From Lysobacter sp. yr284 (GTDB lineage: Bacteria; Pseudomonadota; Gammaproteobacteria; Xanthomonadales; Xanthomonadaceae): DNA of 64,000 nt. Positions 31,675 to 46,253 of this stretch are shown here, piece by piece. Within the stretch, counting starts at the first letter, position 1; each line of letters opens with the position of its first letter. The notes below the pieces were generated by a model. That model saw only the letters and a program-made list of their open reading frames with translations. It had not been told where the DNA came from and ran no database searches. The stretch covers positions 124,001-188,000 of the forward strand of contig NZ_FNPT01000001.1 of the NCBI RefSeq assembly GCF_900107375.1, given 5' to 3'. The position numbers were made by a program, and so were the translations under genes.

Positions 31675-32106
31675 TCAATCGAAGCTGCGTTCTTCCACGC
31701 GTTCGCTGCCGTCGCCGCTGTCGCGGGTGTTCTTCTGCACCGCGATCGCGGCGAACAGGCTCATCGCATAGGCCATGGCGTAGAAGCCCTTCTCGCTGAA
31801 AGCCAGCTCGGCGTTCCACAGGCCGACGAACAGCAACGTCAGCGCGCTGATCACCGAGAACCAGGCCAGGCCGTAGTAGATGTTGGTGACCGGAATGCCT
31901 TCCATGCGGTCGCGCACCGACTTCTGCACCGACACGGCCGCGAACAGGCCGTACAGCAGCAGGGTCAGGTAATAGCCCTTCTCGTTGAGCTGCATGGTCG
32001 AGGCGTTCCACAGGCCGACCAGGTAGGCCAGCGAGCCGAGCAGCAGCGCGCCCCACGAGGCGCCGACGAACGCCGCGGTGGGCTTGCGGGAGATGGCACG
32101 GTTCAT
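31675..32106 (-). CDS. YiaA/YiaB family inner membrane protein
   Basis: The 143-residue protein has four hydrophobic segments arranged as two similar halves: 'GLWNASTMQLNEKGYYLTLL' and 'GLWNAELAFSEKGFYAMAYA', each followed by 'LFAAxxVQKxxRD'. This internal duplication is the mark of the YiaA/YiaB family, where E. coli has separate YiaA and YiaB. Function is unknown. AAGGAAG seven bases before the ATG at 32106 supports the start. Confidence 0.88.
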   Translation of the reverse strand: MNRAISRKPTAAFVGASWGALLLGSLAYLVGLWNASTMQLNEKGYYLTLLLYGLFAAVSVQKSVRDRMEGIPVTNIYYGLAWFSVISALTLLFVGLWNAELAFSEKGFYAMAYAMSLFAAIAVQKNTRDSGDGSERVEERSFD

Positions 32107-32747
32107 AGCATCGCTTCCTTGAGTGAGTAGCGGCCGGCGCACGCCAGAGATCCGCCGCCCGCGCGGGCGGCTTGCCGTGCGGACGCTCCCAGCCCGCGCC
32201 GGCACTATGCCAAGCGCCGCGGCAGCTGTCATCCGCACGGCGGCACGGCGGCCGGCGCTGCGCCGCCATGCGCGGGAGGCGGCACGCGCCGCGCGCCATC
32301 GCAGCGGCCGATGCCGGCGCGGCTAGACGCAGCGACCGGTCGCCGGCACGCGAAAGGCGGAATGTTCAAGCAAAGAATTCGTCGCGATGCGTCGATCGGC
32401 TCGCACAGGCCTCAAGCGCTGGCGGGTGCCCCGAGCCTCGCGATGCCTGTGCGGCATGCGCCGCCGCTGCAGCAGGCGTGTGCAGAAACAAACAAAATCT
32501 CACGCACGCCCACTTAATGCGTGCCGAAATCGGGAAATCCGAACGCCGGCTTCGCCTGCGATCGAGCAGGCCCCTACTTGGCGCCGGCGTGCAGAACCGA
32601 GCCTGACGCGGGCCGATCCGCACCGCCCGATCCAACGCCAAACCCCGGCCACCGGCCGAGCGCCGGCCGCGGCGCACGCAGCGCGCCGGGCGCGCGCCGT
32701 TGCGGCGCGCGGGCCCGGACCGGGCAATCCCGGTCCGGGACGCGGCC
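32107..32747. other. Gene-free region with hairpin near its right end
   Basis: In 641 bases I see no supportable gene on either strand; short frames here are arginine-rich shadows. A lower-GC patch at 32465-32525 contains 'aaacaaacaaaatctc' and an inverted CACGCA...TGCGTG pair. The hairpin at 32714-32739 is listed separately. Confidence 0.45.
32714..32739. terminator. Hairpin after the small lipoprotein gene
   Basis: CCCGGACCGGG and CCCGGTCCGGG form a perfect 11-base stem with a CAAT loop, nine bases past the stop codon of the minus-strand small lipoprotein gene. No T-run follows, so it could be a terminator or an mRNA 3' stabiliser. Confidence 0.5.
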
Positions 32748-32927
32748 TCAGTGCGCGGTGCGGACGCTGGCGACGGCGACCTTGGCCGCGTCCACCGCGG
32801 CCGGAGCGGCGCGTCCGCTCAGGTCGACATGGGCATTGTCGAAGTAGGGAATCGACTGCGGCTTGCAGGCGGCGCAGGCCAGCAGCGAGACGATGGCGGC
32901 GTACCGAAGGAAACGATTGGACTTCAT
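32748..32927 (-). CDS. Small (59-aa) lipoprotein
   Basis: The frame encodes 59 residues starting MKSNRFLRYAAIVSLLACAA. The N-terminus is basic, followed by a hydrophobic core and a lipobox 'LLACAAC' with two candidate cysteines (Cys18 and Cys21); a lipobox fit is best at LLAC18. The mature part is short ('KPQSIPYFDNAHVDLSGRAA') and ends 'VASVRTAH'. GGAG nine bases upstream supports the start, and a hairpin follows the stop. I know no family for it. Genes this short are often missed, and it lies alone in a large gap with no partner. Confidence 0.7.
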   Translation of the reverse strand: MKSNRFLRYAAIVSLLACAACKPQSIPYFDNAHVDLSGRAAPAAVDAAKVAVASVRTAH

Positions 32928-33465
32928 GAGCGAGGCTCCATTAGTTATGGCTGGCCGGGCGGCCAGGGGCTGCGGGGAAACTCGTGCGCGCGCCGCATCC
33001 TGCCTCGCGCGAACGACAGTTACTTCAATCCCGCCGCGGCTGATCCGTGATGACCGCAGGGTTACCGCTCAATAACCCCGCGCCCGCGCCGGACCGCGAC
33101 GGACGTCTTGCGGCGGCCGAAACCGCCGGTTTCCCGCAACGATGCCGCATCGCGGCATCGTTGCGGAGGTCGCGGGCCTGGACGCCGGCGCGGACCGCGC
33201 CCTCGCACGGTCCGGCGGAGGCGCCGGAAACTCCGGCCGCACCCGCGTTGCGGCGCCCCTGCCCGCCCCGGTTGGAATATTATCCGCGCTCGCGCTTGGA
33301 TATTCCTCCCGAGCAGCGAGGATATACAGGCGCATGCGCCGGAAAATCCCACACCGGTCGCGAAACTAAATGCTGGAACATTCTGCGCCGAGGTTTCCCC
33401 CGCCTGCAGCGCAGCGATCGGTGCGATTGTGCATCAAATCGCGCGCTGCGCGAACGCCGCCGCGC
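32928..33465. other. Gene-free region rich in inverted repeats
   Basis: No gene is supported in these 538 bases, but there are several perfect dyads: GGGTTA/TAACCC at 33059-33078, a 15-base stem at 33134-33166, GGAATATTATCC (33274) facing GGATATTCC (33298), and the palindrome GGCGCATGCGCC at 33329-33340. The patch at 33270-33330 is AT-richer than its surroundings. A structured RNA or a complex control region is possible. Confidence 0.5.
33134..33166. other. Perfect 15-base-stem hairpin
   Basis: CCGCAACGATGCCGC and GCGGCATCGTTGCGG pair perfectly around a three-base loop (ATC). It matches none of the dispersed repeat families in the window and is not next to a stop codon. Confidence 0.7.
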
Positions 33466-36700
<3,235 letters not shown>

Positions 36701-36731
36701 TCCAGCTCGCGGCGCGGCTGCGCTCCTGCCT

Positions 36732-36863
36732 GTAGGAGCGGCGCAAGCCGCGACCGCGAATCCGCAACCGCGCCGACAGCTTCATTGGCCTTGCCGGGCG
36801 CTGGCTGCGATGAGGCCCGCTCGCTAGCCGCGAGGTCGCGGTCGCGGCTCGCGCCGTTCCTGC
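36732..36863. repeat. REP-like inverted pair, family 1 (copy f)
   Basis: The left arm is GTAGGAGCGGCGCAAGCCGC; the right arm ends GCGGCTCGCGCCGTTCCTGC, with one mismatch in the outer stem. The spacer between arms is longer than in other copies. It lies after purB. Confidence 0.75.
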
Positions 36864-36986
36864 GAAGGCTGCGATGCGATCGGGCGGAGATAAAAATCCT
36901 GCTTGGCGCAGCCGCAATTTCTTTTTGATCCGCGCCGGATCCGGATCGGGGATAGTGATCGCCACGCCCCCGCCAGGATTCCACGC

Positions 36987-37937
36987 ATGCGTCTGCCCGC
37001 CGCCCTGTTGGCCGCTTCGATCGCTTCGATCGCTTCTGCGCTGCTCGCCGGCTGCGCCAACGCGCCGCAACGCGGCGATGCGCACGCCGCGGTCGCGGCC
37101 GCGGTCGCGATCGCGCCCTGCCCGGCCAAGCCCAAGTGGGACGATCCCACCGCGCCGCGGCATATCCACGGCAATACCTGGTACGTCGGCACCTGCAGCA
37201 TCAGCGCGATCCTGATCACCTCCGAGGCCGGCCACATCCTCATCGACGGCGCCATCGACAGCGCCGTGCCGGGCATCGAAGCCAATATCCGCGCGCTCGG
37301 CTTCGATCCCGGGCAAGTGCGCTACATCCTCAATTCGCACGAGCACATCGACCACGCCGGCGGCATCGCCCGGCTGGCGCGCGACACCGGCGCGCGCGTG
37401 GTCGCGCGCGAACCGGCGGCGACGGCGCTCGAACGCGGCAAGGGCGACCGCGGCGATCCGCAGTTCCTGACCGTGGCGGGCTTCGCGCCGGTACCCTCGG
37501 TACAACGCATCGGCGACGGCGACGCGCTGCGGCTGGGCGCGCTGGAACTGACCGCGCATGCGACGCCCGGCCACACGCCCGGCGGCACCAGTTGGACCTG
37601 GCGCTCCTGCGACGAGGCCGGCCAATGCCGCACCGTCGTCTACGCCGACAGCCTGACTCCGTTCAGCGACAAGGTGTACCGCTACAGCGACGACGCCGCG
37701 CATCCGGGCGCGCTGGCCGCGTACCGGCGCGGCATCGAGACGGTCGCCGCGCTGCCGTGCGAGATCCTGCTGACCCCGCATCCCGGCGCCAGCGACCTGT
37801 TCGAACGCATCGGGCCGCAGGCGAGCAAGCCGCTGGTCGATACCGGTGCCTGCCGCGCATATGCGGCCGTCGGCGCGGCCAAGCTCGATGCGCGGCTGGA
37901 GCAAGAGCGCGCGCAGCCCGCCCCCGCCGCGCATTGA
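36987..37937 (+). CDS. Subclass B3 metallo-beta-lactamase, lipoprotein
   Basis: The 316-residue protein has all zinc ligands of subclass B3: HEHIDH at residues 118-123 (His118, His120, Asp122, His123), the histidine in 'ATPGHTPGGTSWTW', and His in 'LTPHPGASDLFERI'. The residue that is a zinc-binding Cys in B1/B2 enzymes is Ser ('YADSLTPFSDKVYRY'), as in B3. Residues 1-23 end in a lipobox (LLAGC), so the mature enzyme should be membrane-anchored, unlike soluble L1 of Stenotrophomonas. It should hydrolyse beta-lactams including carbapenems in the periplasm. AGGA eight bases before the ATG at 36987 supports the start. No regulator gene is adjacent, which fits a resident chromosomal gene. Confidence 0.92.
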   Translation: MRLPAALLAASIASIASALLAGCANAPQRGDAHAAVAAAVAIAPCPAKPKWDDPTAPRHIHGNTWYVGTCSISAILITSEAGHILIDGAIDSAVPGIEANIRALGFDPGQVRYILNSHEHIDHAGGIARLARDTGARVVAREPAATALERGKGDRGDPQFLTVAGFAPVPSVQRIGDGDALRLGALELTAHATPGHTPGGTSWTWRSCDEAGQCRTVVYADSLTPFSDKVYRYSDDAAHPGALAAYRRGIETVAALPCEILLTPHPGASDLFERIGPQASKPLVDTGACRAYAAVGAAKLDARLEQERAQPAPAAH

Positions 37938-37976
37938 GCCGCAGCGCTCGGTTTGCAGGCACGCGCGAACGCCTTT

Positions 37977-38059
37977 GTGGGAGGGACTTCAGTCCCGACG
38001 CTTTCCGATCCGATCGCGGCGAATCGACGGAAAATCGTCGGCACTGAAGTCCCTCTCAC
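37977..38059. repeat. REP-like inverted pair, family 2 (copy h)
   Basis: The left arm is GTGGGAGGGACTTCAGTCCC, with stem GGGACT-TC-AGTCCC; the right arm mirrors it (ACTGAAGTCCCTCTCAC). Compared with GGGGCT/AGCCCC in other copies the stem shows a compensatory A-T for G-C change. Confidence 0.8.
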
Positions 38060-38199
38060 AGTCGCAACCGGCCGCATCCACCCGCACCATCGCCCCGCAC
38101 CATCGCCCCGCGCCCACGCCCGCACCGCCACACCCTACGCCCACACCGCCTTAGCATCCGCCCGCGCACACTGCCCGCACTCGTCCGCGGAGCCCCGCG

Positions 38200-38598
38200 A
38201 TGCACTTGTTGATCAACCTCGACGTCCCCGACCTCGACGCCGCGCTCGCGTTCTACACCCGCGCCTTCGGCCTGCACGTCGGCCGCCGCATCGGCGGCGA
38301 CGCGGTCGAGCTGCTCGGCGGGCCGGCGCCGATCTACCTGCTGCACAAGCCCGAGGGTTCGCTCGGCGCCGGCGACCAGGCCCGCGGTTATGCACGGCAC
38401 TGGACGCCGCTACATCTGGACGTGGTGGTCGAGGACCTCGACGCGGCCCTGGCCAGCGCGCTGGCGGCCGGCGCGCGCCAGGAGGGCGAGGCGCGCAAGG
38501 CCAGTTGGGGGCGGATCGTGCAGTTGTCCGATCCGTTCGGGCACGGCTGGTGCCTGTTGCAGTTCCTCGGCCGCGGGTACGACGAAATTTCGGCATGA
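38200..38598 (+). CDS. VOC (glyoxalase-fold) family protein
   Basis: The 132-residue protein has two vicinal-oxygen-chelate halves: 'LLINLDVPDLDAALAFYTRA' to 'PIYLLHKPEG', and 'PLHLDVVVEDLDAALASALA' to 'VQLSDPFGHGWCLLQF'. This fold covers glyoxalase I, dioxygenases and antibiotic-binding proteins, and the motif set does not separate them. The last part ('DPFGHGWCLLQ') is typical of PhnB/glyoxalase-like proteins. It directly follows a family 2 repeat and precedes roxA. Confidence 0.85.
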   Translation: MHLLINLDVPDLDAALAFYTRAFGLHVGRRIGGDAVELLGGPAPIYLLHKPEGSLGAGDQARGYARHWTPLHLDVVVEDLDAALASALAAGARQEGEARKASWGRIVQLSDPFGHGWCLLQFLGRGYDEISA

Positions 38599-38766
38599 GC
38601 GCGACGCGGCCGGCGCAGGCGGGCCGCGGGTCGCCTCGACGGCGCTCGGCGTAACCGCGGCCCGCGCCGCGCCTGCAACGGCCATGCGTGCGTTCGCCGT
38701 CGCGGCGGCGGCGCGCGCGATGAGCGACAATGGGTTTTTCCGCGCATCGCCCCACCGCCGCCCGCC

Positions 38767-40008
38767 ATGGCCACCCAGAAAACCGCCCCCGCCTTCCCGA
38801 TCGAGATCGACGCCGCCCGCCGCCCGCCGCTGGGCATGAACCCGGCCGCGTTCCTGCGCGATTACTGGCAAAAACGCCCGCTGCTGATCCGCAACGCCTT
38901 CCCCGGCCTGCAGTCGCCGCTGCAGCCCGAGGACCTCGCCGGCCTGGCCTGCGAGGAAGGCGCGCTGGCGCGGCTGATCCAGCACGATCGCGCGCGCGAT
39001 CATTATTCGGTGCGCCACGGGCCGTTCGAGGAATCCGATTTTCCGGGGCTGCCGCAGCAGGACTGGACGCTGCTGGTGCAGGACGTGGACAAGTGGGACG
39101 CCGACGTCGCCGCGCTGCTGCCGGCGTTCTCGTTCCTGCCGCGCTGGCGCATCGACGATGTGATGATCTCCTTCGCCGCGCCCGGCGGCTCGGTCGGCGC
39201 CCACGTCGACCAGTACGACGTGTTCCTGTTGCAGGGCCAGGGGCACCGGCGCTGGCAGATCGACGCGCGCCCCAACCCGCCGCAGGAGTTCCGCAACGAC
39301 GCCGAACTCAAGCTGCTGCGCGAGTTCGAGCCCAGCCACGAGTGGACGCTCGGCCCCGGCGACATGCTCTACCTGCCGCCCGGCGTGCCCCACCACGGCG
39401 TCGCCGAGGACGCCTGCCTGACCTTCTCGGTCGGCATGCGCGCGCCGTCCGCGGCCGAACTGATGGGCGACTACATCGATACCCTCGCCGGCGACGCCGA
39501 CGAGGCGCTGCGCTACACCGACCCGGACCTGGCCCCGCCGCGCGATCCCAACGAGATCGACGCCGCGGCGATGCAGCGCGCGGTGCAGGCGCTCAACGCG
39601 CTGCGCATGAACGACCCCGACCGCCTCGGCGACTGGTTCGGCCGCTTCATCACCGTCTACCGCGCGGCCGGCGAAGTGTCCGCCGGCGGCGCGCCGGCGC
39701 CGGCGCGGGCCGAGCTCGAATTCGCCCTCGACCAGGGCGCGGCGCTGTGGCGCCACCCGTGGTCGCGCATGGCCTGGCGCCGCGCCCACGCCAAGGGCGG
39801 CGCCGCGCGCCTGTACGTCAGCGGCCAGGAATTCGCGCTGCCGGCGCGCGACGCGCAGGCGCTGGCAGCGGCGGTCGAACTCGACCTGGCCGGCTACTCG
39901 GCCCTGTCCGGCGCCGGCCGCGACTGCGTGCTGGCGCTGGTCGCCGGCGGCCATTACCGCCTTGGCAGCGACGAGGACGACGGCGAAGACGGCGGCGAGG
40001 AGGAATGA
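38767..40008 (+). CDS. roxA: Ribosomal protein L16 arginine hydroxylase family (YcfD/RoxA)
   Basis: The 413-residue protein is a JmjC-type Fe(II)/2-oxoglutarate oxygenase of the YcfD/RoxA family, which hydroxylates an arginine of ribosomal protein L16. 'FLRDYWQKRPLLIRNAF' opens the family; iron ligands are His146 and Asp148 in 'GAHVDQYDVFLLQ' and a histidine in 'PPGVPHHGVAED' (about residue 209). A long helical C-terminal domain with 'HPWSRMAWRRA' follows, and the last residues are an acidic tail (DEDDGEDGGEEE). The stop overlaps the start of the next gene (ATGA), so the two are coupled. Confidence 0.92.
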   Translation: MATQKTAPAFPIEIDAARRPPLGMNPAAFLRDYWQKRPLLIRNAFPGLQSPLQPEDLAGLACEEGALARLIQHDRARDHYSVRHGPFEESDFPGLPQQDWTLLVQDVDKWDADVAALLPAFSFLPRWRIDDVMISFAAPGGSVGAHVDQYDVFLLQGQGHRRWQIDARPNPPQEFRNDAELKLLREFEPSHEWTLGPGDMLYLPPGVPHHGVAEDACLTFSVGMRAPSAAELMGDYIDTLAGDADEALRYTDPDLAPPRDPNEIDAAAMQRAVQALNALRMNDPDRLGDWFGRFITVYRAAGEVSAGGAPAPARAELEFALDQGAALWRHPWSRMAWRRAHAKGGAARLYVSGQEFALPARDAQALAAAVELDLAGYSALSGAGRDCVLALVAGGHYRLGSDEDDGEDGGEEE

Positions 40009-40925
40009 GCGCGCCCGCCCCCGCCGCCAGCTTCCGGGTGGTCGCGGTCGAGGACTACGCCGCCGCCCAGCCGGCCCTGCGTGCGGTGCGCGAGGCGGTG
40101 TTCGTGCGGGAACAGAACGTGCCGCTGGACCTGGAGTTGGACGCCGGGCGCGACCCGCAGTGCCAGCACGTGCTGGCCTTCGACGCCGCCAGCGAGCCGA
40201 TCGGCACCGGCCGGCTGACCCCGGACCGGCGCATCGGCCGCATGGCGGTGCTGGCGTCCTGGCGCGGCCGCGGCGTCGGCGAGGCCCTGCTGGCGGCGCT
40301 GCTCGAACGCGCCCAGGCGCTGGGCTGGCGCGAGGTCTCGCTGCACAGCCAGGCCGGCGCCACCGGTTTCTACGCCCGCCACGGCTTCCTGCCGTTCGGC
40401 GAGCGCTTCTTCGAGGCCGGGATCGAGCACGTGGCGATGTACCGCCTGCTCGGCGCGGCCAATCCGGTCGCCGGCCGCGAGGCCGCGCTGGCGGCGCTGG
40501 CCGGGATCCTCGCCCAGGCCCGCCGCGGCCTGTGGATCTGCAGCCGCGACCTCGACCCGGGCCTGCTCGACCGCGCCGAAGCGGTGGCCGGCCTGCGCCG
40601 CTTCGCCACCGGCGGCGGCCAGGTGCGGGTGCTGCTGCACGATCCGGCCGCGCCGCAGCGCGCGCTGGCGCCGCTGATCGGGCTGGCCCAGCGCCTGCCG
40701 ACCGCGTTCGAGTTCCGCGCGATCGAGGAAACCGTCGATCAGAACGACCCGGCCGCCTACCTGGTCAACGACCGCGACGGCTGGTACTACCGCCCGCTCG
40801 GCCACCGTTTCGACGGCGAGACCCGCATCGACGGCGGCCCGCGCGCGCGCCAGCTGCGGGCGCGGTTCGAACCGGTGTGGGAACGGGCGCGGCCGTGCAG
40901 CGAGTTGCGCGCGCTGGGGATCTGA
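40005..40925 (+). CDS. GNAT acetyltransferase fused to a C-terminal domain of unknown function
   Basis: Residues 1-145 are a GNAT acetyltransferase ('REAVFVREQNVPLDLELD', then the acetyl-CoA loop in 'MAVLASWRGRGVGEALLAAL' and 'GATGFYARHGFLPFGERF'). Residues about 155-306 are a separate region with 'GLWICSRDLDPGLLDRAEAV', 'VRVLLHDPAAPQRAL' and 'DGWYYRPLGHRFDGE', like the phospholipase-D-like DUF7931 region found after some GNAT domains. The total of 306 residues is twice a normal GNAT. The ATG at 40005 overlaps the roxA stop by four bases. The coupling suggests a role linked to ribosome or protein modification, but that is inference. Confidence 0.85.
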   Translation: MSAPAPAASFRVVAVEDYAAAQPALRAVREAVFVREQNVPLDLELDAGRDPQCQHVLAFDAASEPIGTGRLTPDRRIGRMAVLASWRGRGVGEALLAALLERAQALGWREVSLHSQAGATGFYARHGFLPFGERFFEAGIEHVAMYRLLGAANPVAGREAALAALAGILAQARRGLWICSRDLDPGLLDRAEAVAGLRRFATGGGQVRVLLHDPAAPQRALAPLIGLAQRLPTAFEFRAIEETVDQNDPAAYLVNDRDGWYYRPLGHRFDGETRIDGGPRARQLRARFEPVWERARPCSELRALGI

Positions 40926-40948
40926 GCGCCGGCGGGCTCCGGGCTCTT

Positions 40949-41031
40949 GTGGGAGGGGCTTCAGCCCCGATGCTTTTGTCTCAGATCGCCGCGACCCGAA
41001 AAGAGAGCACCGGGGCCGAAGCCCCTCCCAC
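40949..41031. repeat. REP-like inverted pair, family 2 (copy i)
   Basis: GTGGGAGGGGCTTCAGCCCC on the left mirrors GGGGCCGAAGCCCCTCCCAC on the right. It sits between convergent genes. Confidence 0.85.
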
Positions 41032-41075
41032 AAGAGCCCGAGGCCCCGCAGCCGGGCCCAGGCCCAGCCGCGGCG

Positions 41076-41528
41076 TCACCCGCCGCAGGCCTTGACCACC
41101 GTCACCTTGCCGCCCGGCGCCAGTTCGAACCGGCACACCGCCTTGACCCGGCTGTCGTAGGTCGCCACTCCGCGCAACTCGACCCGCACGCCCGCGGCGG
41201 TCCGGGTGAGCTTCGGCGGCCCCAGCGCGTAGTGCCCCGGCGCCACCAGTTCGGCCTCGTGCACGATCCGGGCCAGGCCGTCCTCGCCGCCGTCGCCCTT
41301 CCACTGCGCGCGCACCCCGGTGGAGACGTGCTCGAAGCCCTGGCTGGCCACGATCACCCGGTACACGCCCTCGCCGGCCGCATCGCTCCAGCGGCCGCCC
41401 TGGACCACCGCCTCCACATTGGGCCCCACCGCCGCCGCCTCGTCCGCGGCCCGCGCCGCGCCGGTCGCGCCGAAGCCCAGGCCCGTCGCCAGCCACAGTC
41501 CCAGTCCCGCTCGCATCGCCCTTCGCAT
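41076..41528 (-). CDS. Secreted protein of unknown function
   Basis: The 150-residue product has an N-terminal signal peptide (residues 1-28, cleavage near ARA-A). The mature part is strand-rich ('EGVYRVIVASQGFEHVSTGV', 'RTAAGVRVELRGVATYDSRV') and ends with two cysteines ('AVCRFEL', 'VVKACGG') that probably form a disulfide. I do not recognise a family. A start four codons later is possible and would leave the signal intact. It precedes sucA in divergent orientation. Confidence 0.7.
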   Translation of the reverse strand: MRRAMRAGLGLWLATGLGFGATGAARAADEAAAVGPNVEAVVQGGRWSDAAGEGVYRVIVASQGFEHVSTGVRAQWKGDGGEDGLARIVHEAELVAPGHYALGPPKLTRTAAGVRVELRGVATYDSRVKAVCRFELAPGGKVTVVKACGG

Positions 41529-41958
41529 GCCCGGCTCCTTCGCCTTCGCTGTCGTCCGTCCCGGTCGGCCGGGACCCGGCGCCAGCCTAGCCAGCGTCCG
41601 CGGTTGCGCACAATCTTCGCGCCTGCCGGCGCTGAAAGCGATTCCAGCCGCGCCGCGGCGCCGGCAGCCTGAGCGCGGCCTAAACCGCGGCCGGCGCCGC
41701 GCCGGCTTGAAAGCCGCGCCGGCGACCGCAAGAAATTACCCGTCCGCGCCGCTGCGCGCGCCGCCTTGCCGGAACGGTCCGCTCGACGGTCCGGTCCGGC
41801 CCGACGCCGGAAATCGAACCAAAACCGCCACATAGACGTAAGTAGTTATGCCTTTGCGCTTAACACTGCCGCTATAATTCCGAGCCTTGTCTGCGCCCGG
41901 CGCCATGCCCGCGCGCGCCGACCCCACTCCCGTCCAATAGAGTTTCCCGATAGCCATC
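41529..41958. other. Upstream region of sucA
   Basis: This 430-base spacer between divergent genes holds the -10 box at 41873 and an AT-richer stretch from 41815 to 41885. I see no leader ORF or riboswitch pattern. Confidence 0.5.
41873..41878 (+). promoter_or_regulatory. Likely -10 box of the sucA-sucB-lpd operon
   Basis: A perfect TATAAT lies 81 bases upstream of the sucA start in an otherwise GC-rich region. The -35 region at the right distance (CCTTTG-like) is poor, so an activator may be needed. Confidence 0.5.
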
Positions 41959-44790
<2,832 letters not shown>

Positions 44791-44893
44791 GGCGCGGGCT
44801 CCTTGAGGCTCCGGCGCCGATGCGGGCGCCGGCGCTTCGCCGAACACTCCAGATTCGAAAATCCACCTTCAAGCACTCCAGGATGCCTGCCCC

Positions 44894-46105
44894 ATGAGCA
44901 CCGAGATCAAAGTCCCCGTTCTGCCCGAGTCGGTCTCCGACGCCACGATCGCCACGTGGCACAAGAAGCCGGGCGACGCGGTCAAGCGCGACGAGAACCT
45001 GGTCGACCTCGAAACCGACAAGGTGGTGCTCGAAGTGCCCTCGCCGGTCGACGGCGTGCTCAAGGAAATCAAGTTCGAGGAAGGCGCGACCGTGACCAGC
45101 CAGCAGCTGATCGCGATCGTCGAAGCCGGCGCCGCGGCCGAGTCGAAGCCGGCCGCCGCCGCCGCGCCCGCCGCCGCCAAGGCCGAGGCCGCTCCGGCCG
45201 CCGGTGCGCAGCCGGTGACGCCGAAGGCCGACGCGCCCAAGGCCCCGGCCGCCAACGACCAGCTGCCGCCGGGCGCGCGCTTCGCCGCCAACACCCAGGG
45301 CGTGGACGCCGCGCAGGTCGAAGGCACCGGCCGCAAGGGCGCGGTGACCAAGGAAGACATCCTCAACTACGCCAAGTCCGGCGGCGTGGGCTCGGCCGCG
45401 GGCGCGCGTCCGGAAGAGCGCGTGCCGATGACCCGCATGCGCGCGCGCATCGCCGAGCGCCTGATGCAGTCGAAGAACTCCATCGCCATGCTGACCTCGT
45501 TCAACGAAGTCAACCTGGGCAAGGTCATGGCCATGCGCAAGGAGCTGGGCGAGTCCTTCGAGAAGGCCAACGGGGTCAAGCTCGGCTTCATGAGCTTCTT
45601 CGCCAAGGCCGCCGCGAATGCCCTGCAGCGCCACCCGATCGTCAACGCCTCGGTCGACGGCAACGACGTGATCTACCACGGCTACGCCGACATCTCGATC
45701 GCCGTGTCGACCGACAAGGGCCTGGTGACCCCGGTGCTGCGCAACGTCGAGCGCATGGGCTTCGCCGACGTCGAAAAGGCCATCGGCGATTACGCCAAGA
45801 AGGCCCGCGACGGCAAGCTGGCGCTGGAAGACCTGCAGGGCGGCACCTTCACCATCACCAACGGCGGCACCTTCGGCTCGCTGATGTCGACCCCGATCGT
45901 CAACCCGCCGCAGTCGGCGATCCTGGGCATGCACGCGATCAAGGAGCGCGCCATCGTCGAGAACGGCGCCGTGGTCGCCGCGCCGATGATGTACATCGCG
46001 CTGTCCTACGACCACCGCATCATCGACGGCAAGGACGCGGTGCTGTTCCTGGTCGACATCAAGAACCAGCTGGAAAATCCGCACCGCATGCTGCTCGGCA
46101 TGTGA
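44894..46105 (+). CDS. sucB: 2-oxoglutarate dehydrogenase E2 (dihydrolipoyl succinyltransferase)
   Basis: The 403-residue core subunit has a lipoyl domain (residues 1-77) with the lipoylated lysine in '[14 protein letters not shown]' (Lys43). An Ala/Pro-rich linker follows, then a peripheral subunit-binding domain ('[20 protein letters not shown]') and the catalytic domain ending '[20 protein letters not shown]' with the active-site His and Asp. It transfers the succinyl group to CoA. It starts 103 bases after sucA and is presumably cotranscribed. Confidence 0.97.
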   Translation: MSTEIKVPVLPESVSDATIATWHKKPGDAVKRDENLVDLETDKVVLEVPSPVDGVLKEIKFEEGATVTSQQLIAIVEAGAAAESKPAAAAAPAAAKAEAAPAAGAQPVTPKADAPKAPAANDQLPPGARFAANTQGVDAAQVEGTGRKGAVTKEDILNYAKSGGVGSAAGARPEERVPMTRMRARIAERLMQSKNSIAMLTSFNEVNLGKVMAMRKELGESFEKANGVKLGFMSFFAKAAANALQRHPIVNASVDGNDVIYHGYADISIAVSTDKGLVTPVLRNVERMGFADVEKAIGDYAKKARDGKLALEDLQGGTFTITNGGTFGSLMSTPIVNPPQSAILGMHAIKERAIVENGAVVAAPMMYIALSYDHRIIDGKDAVLFLVDIKNQLENPHRMLLGM

Positions 46106-46114
46106 TGCCCCAAG

Positions 46115-46234
46115 CCCCTCTCCCGCTCGCGGGAGAGGGGTCGGGCCGAGGGCAAGCCGCGATTACGCCAGCCCCCTGCCCCGCGCCTCCCCTCATCCGC
46201 CCTTCGGGCACCTTCTCCCGCCCGCGGGAGAAGG
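46115..46234. repeat. Paired hairpin repeats between sucB and lpd (family 4)
   Basis: CCCCTCTCCCGC-TC-GCGGGAGAGGGG at 46115-46140 and CCTTCTCCCGC-CC-GCGGGAGAAGG at 46211-46234 are two similar hairpins about 70 bases apart. Repeats of this type are common between Xanthomonadaceae genes. Within an operon they may stabilise or process the sucAB message. Confidence 0.8.
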
Positions 46235-46253
46235 GAAAGGCAAAGGAATCTCA

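Noticed and set aside
32107-33465. Several 60-110 codon frames in the large gene-free gap
   Set aside because: They overlap each other, are Arg/Pro/Ala-rich and lack ribosome binding sites; only the 59-residue lipoprotein is supported.
38730-40004. In-frame extension of the GNAT protein to 731 residues
   Set aside because: The added part lies in another frame of roxA and is low-complexity; the ATGA overlap marks the true start.
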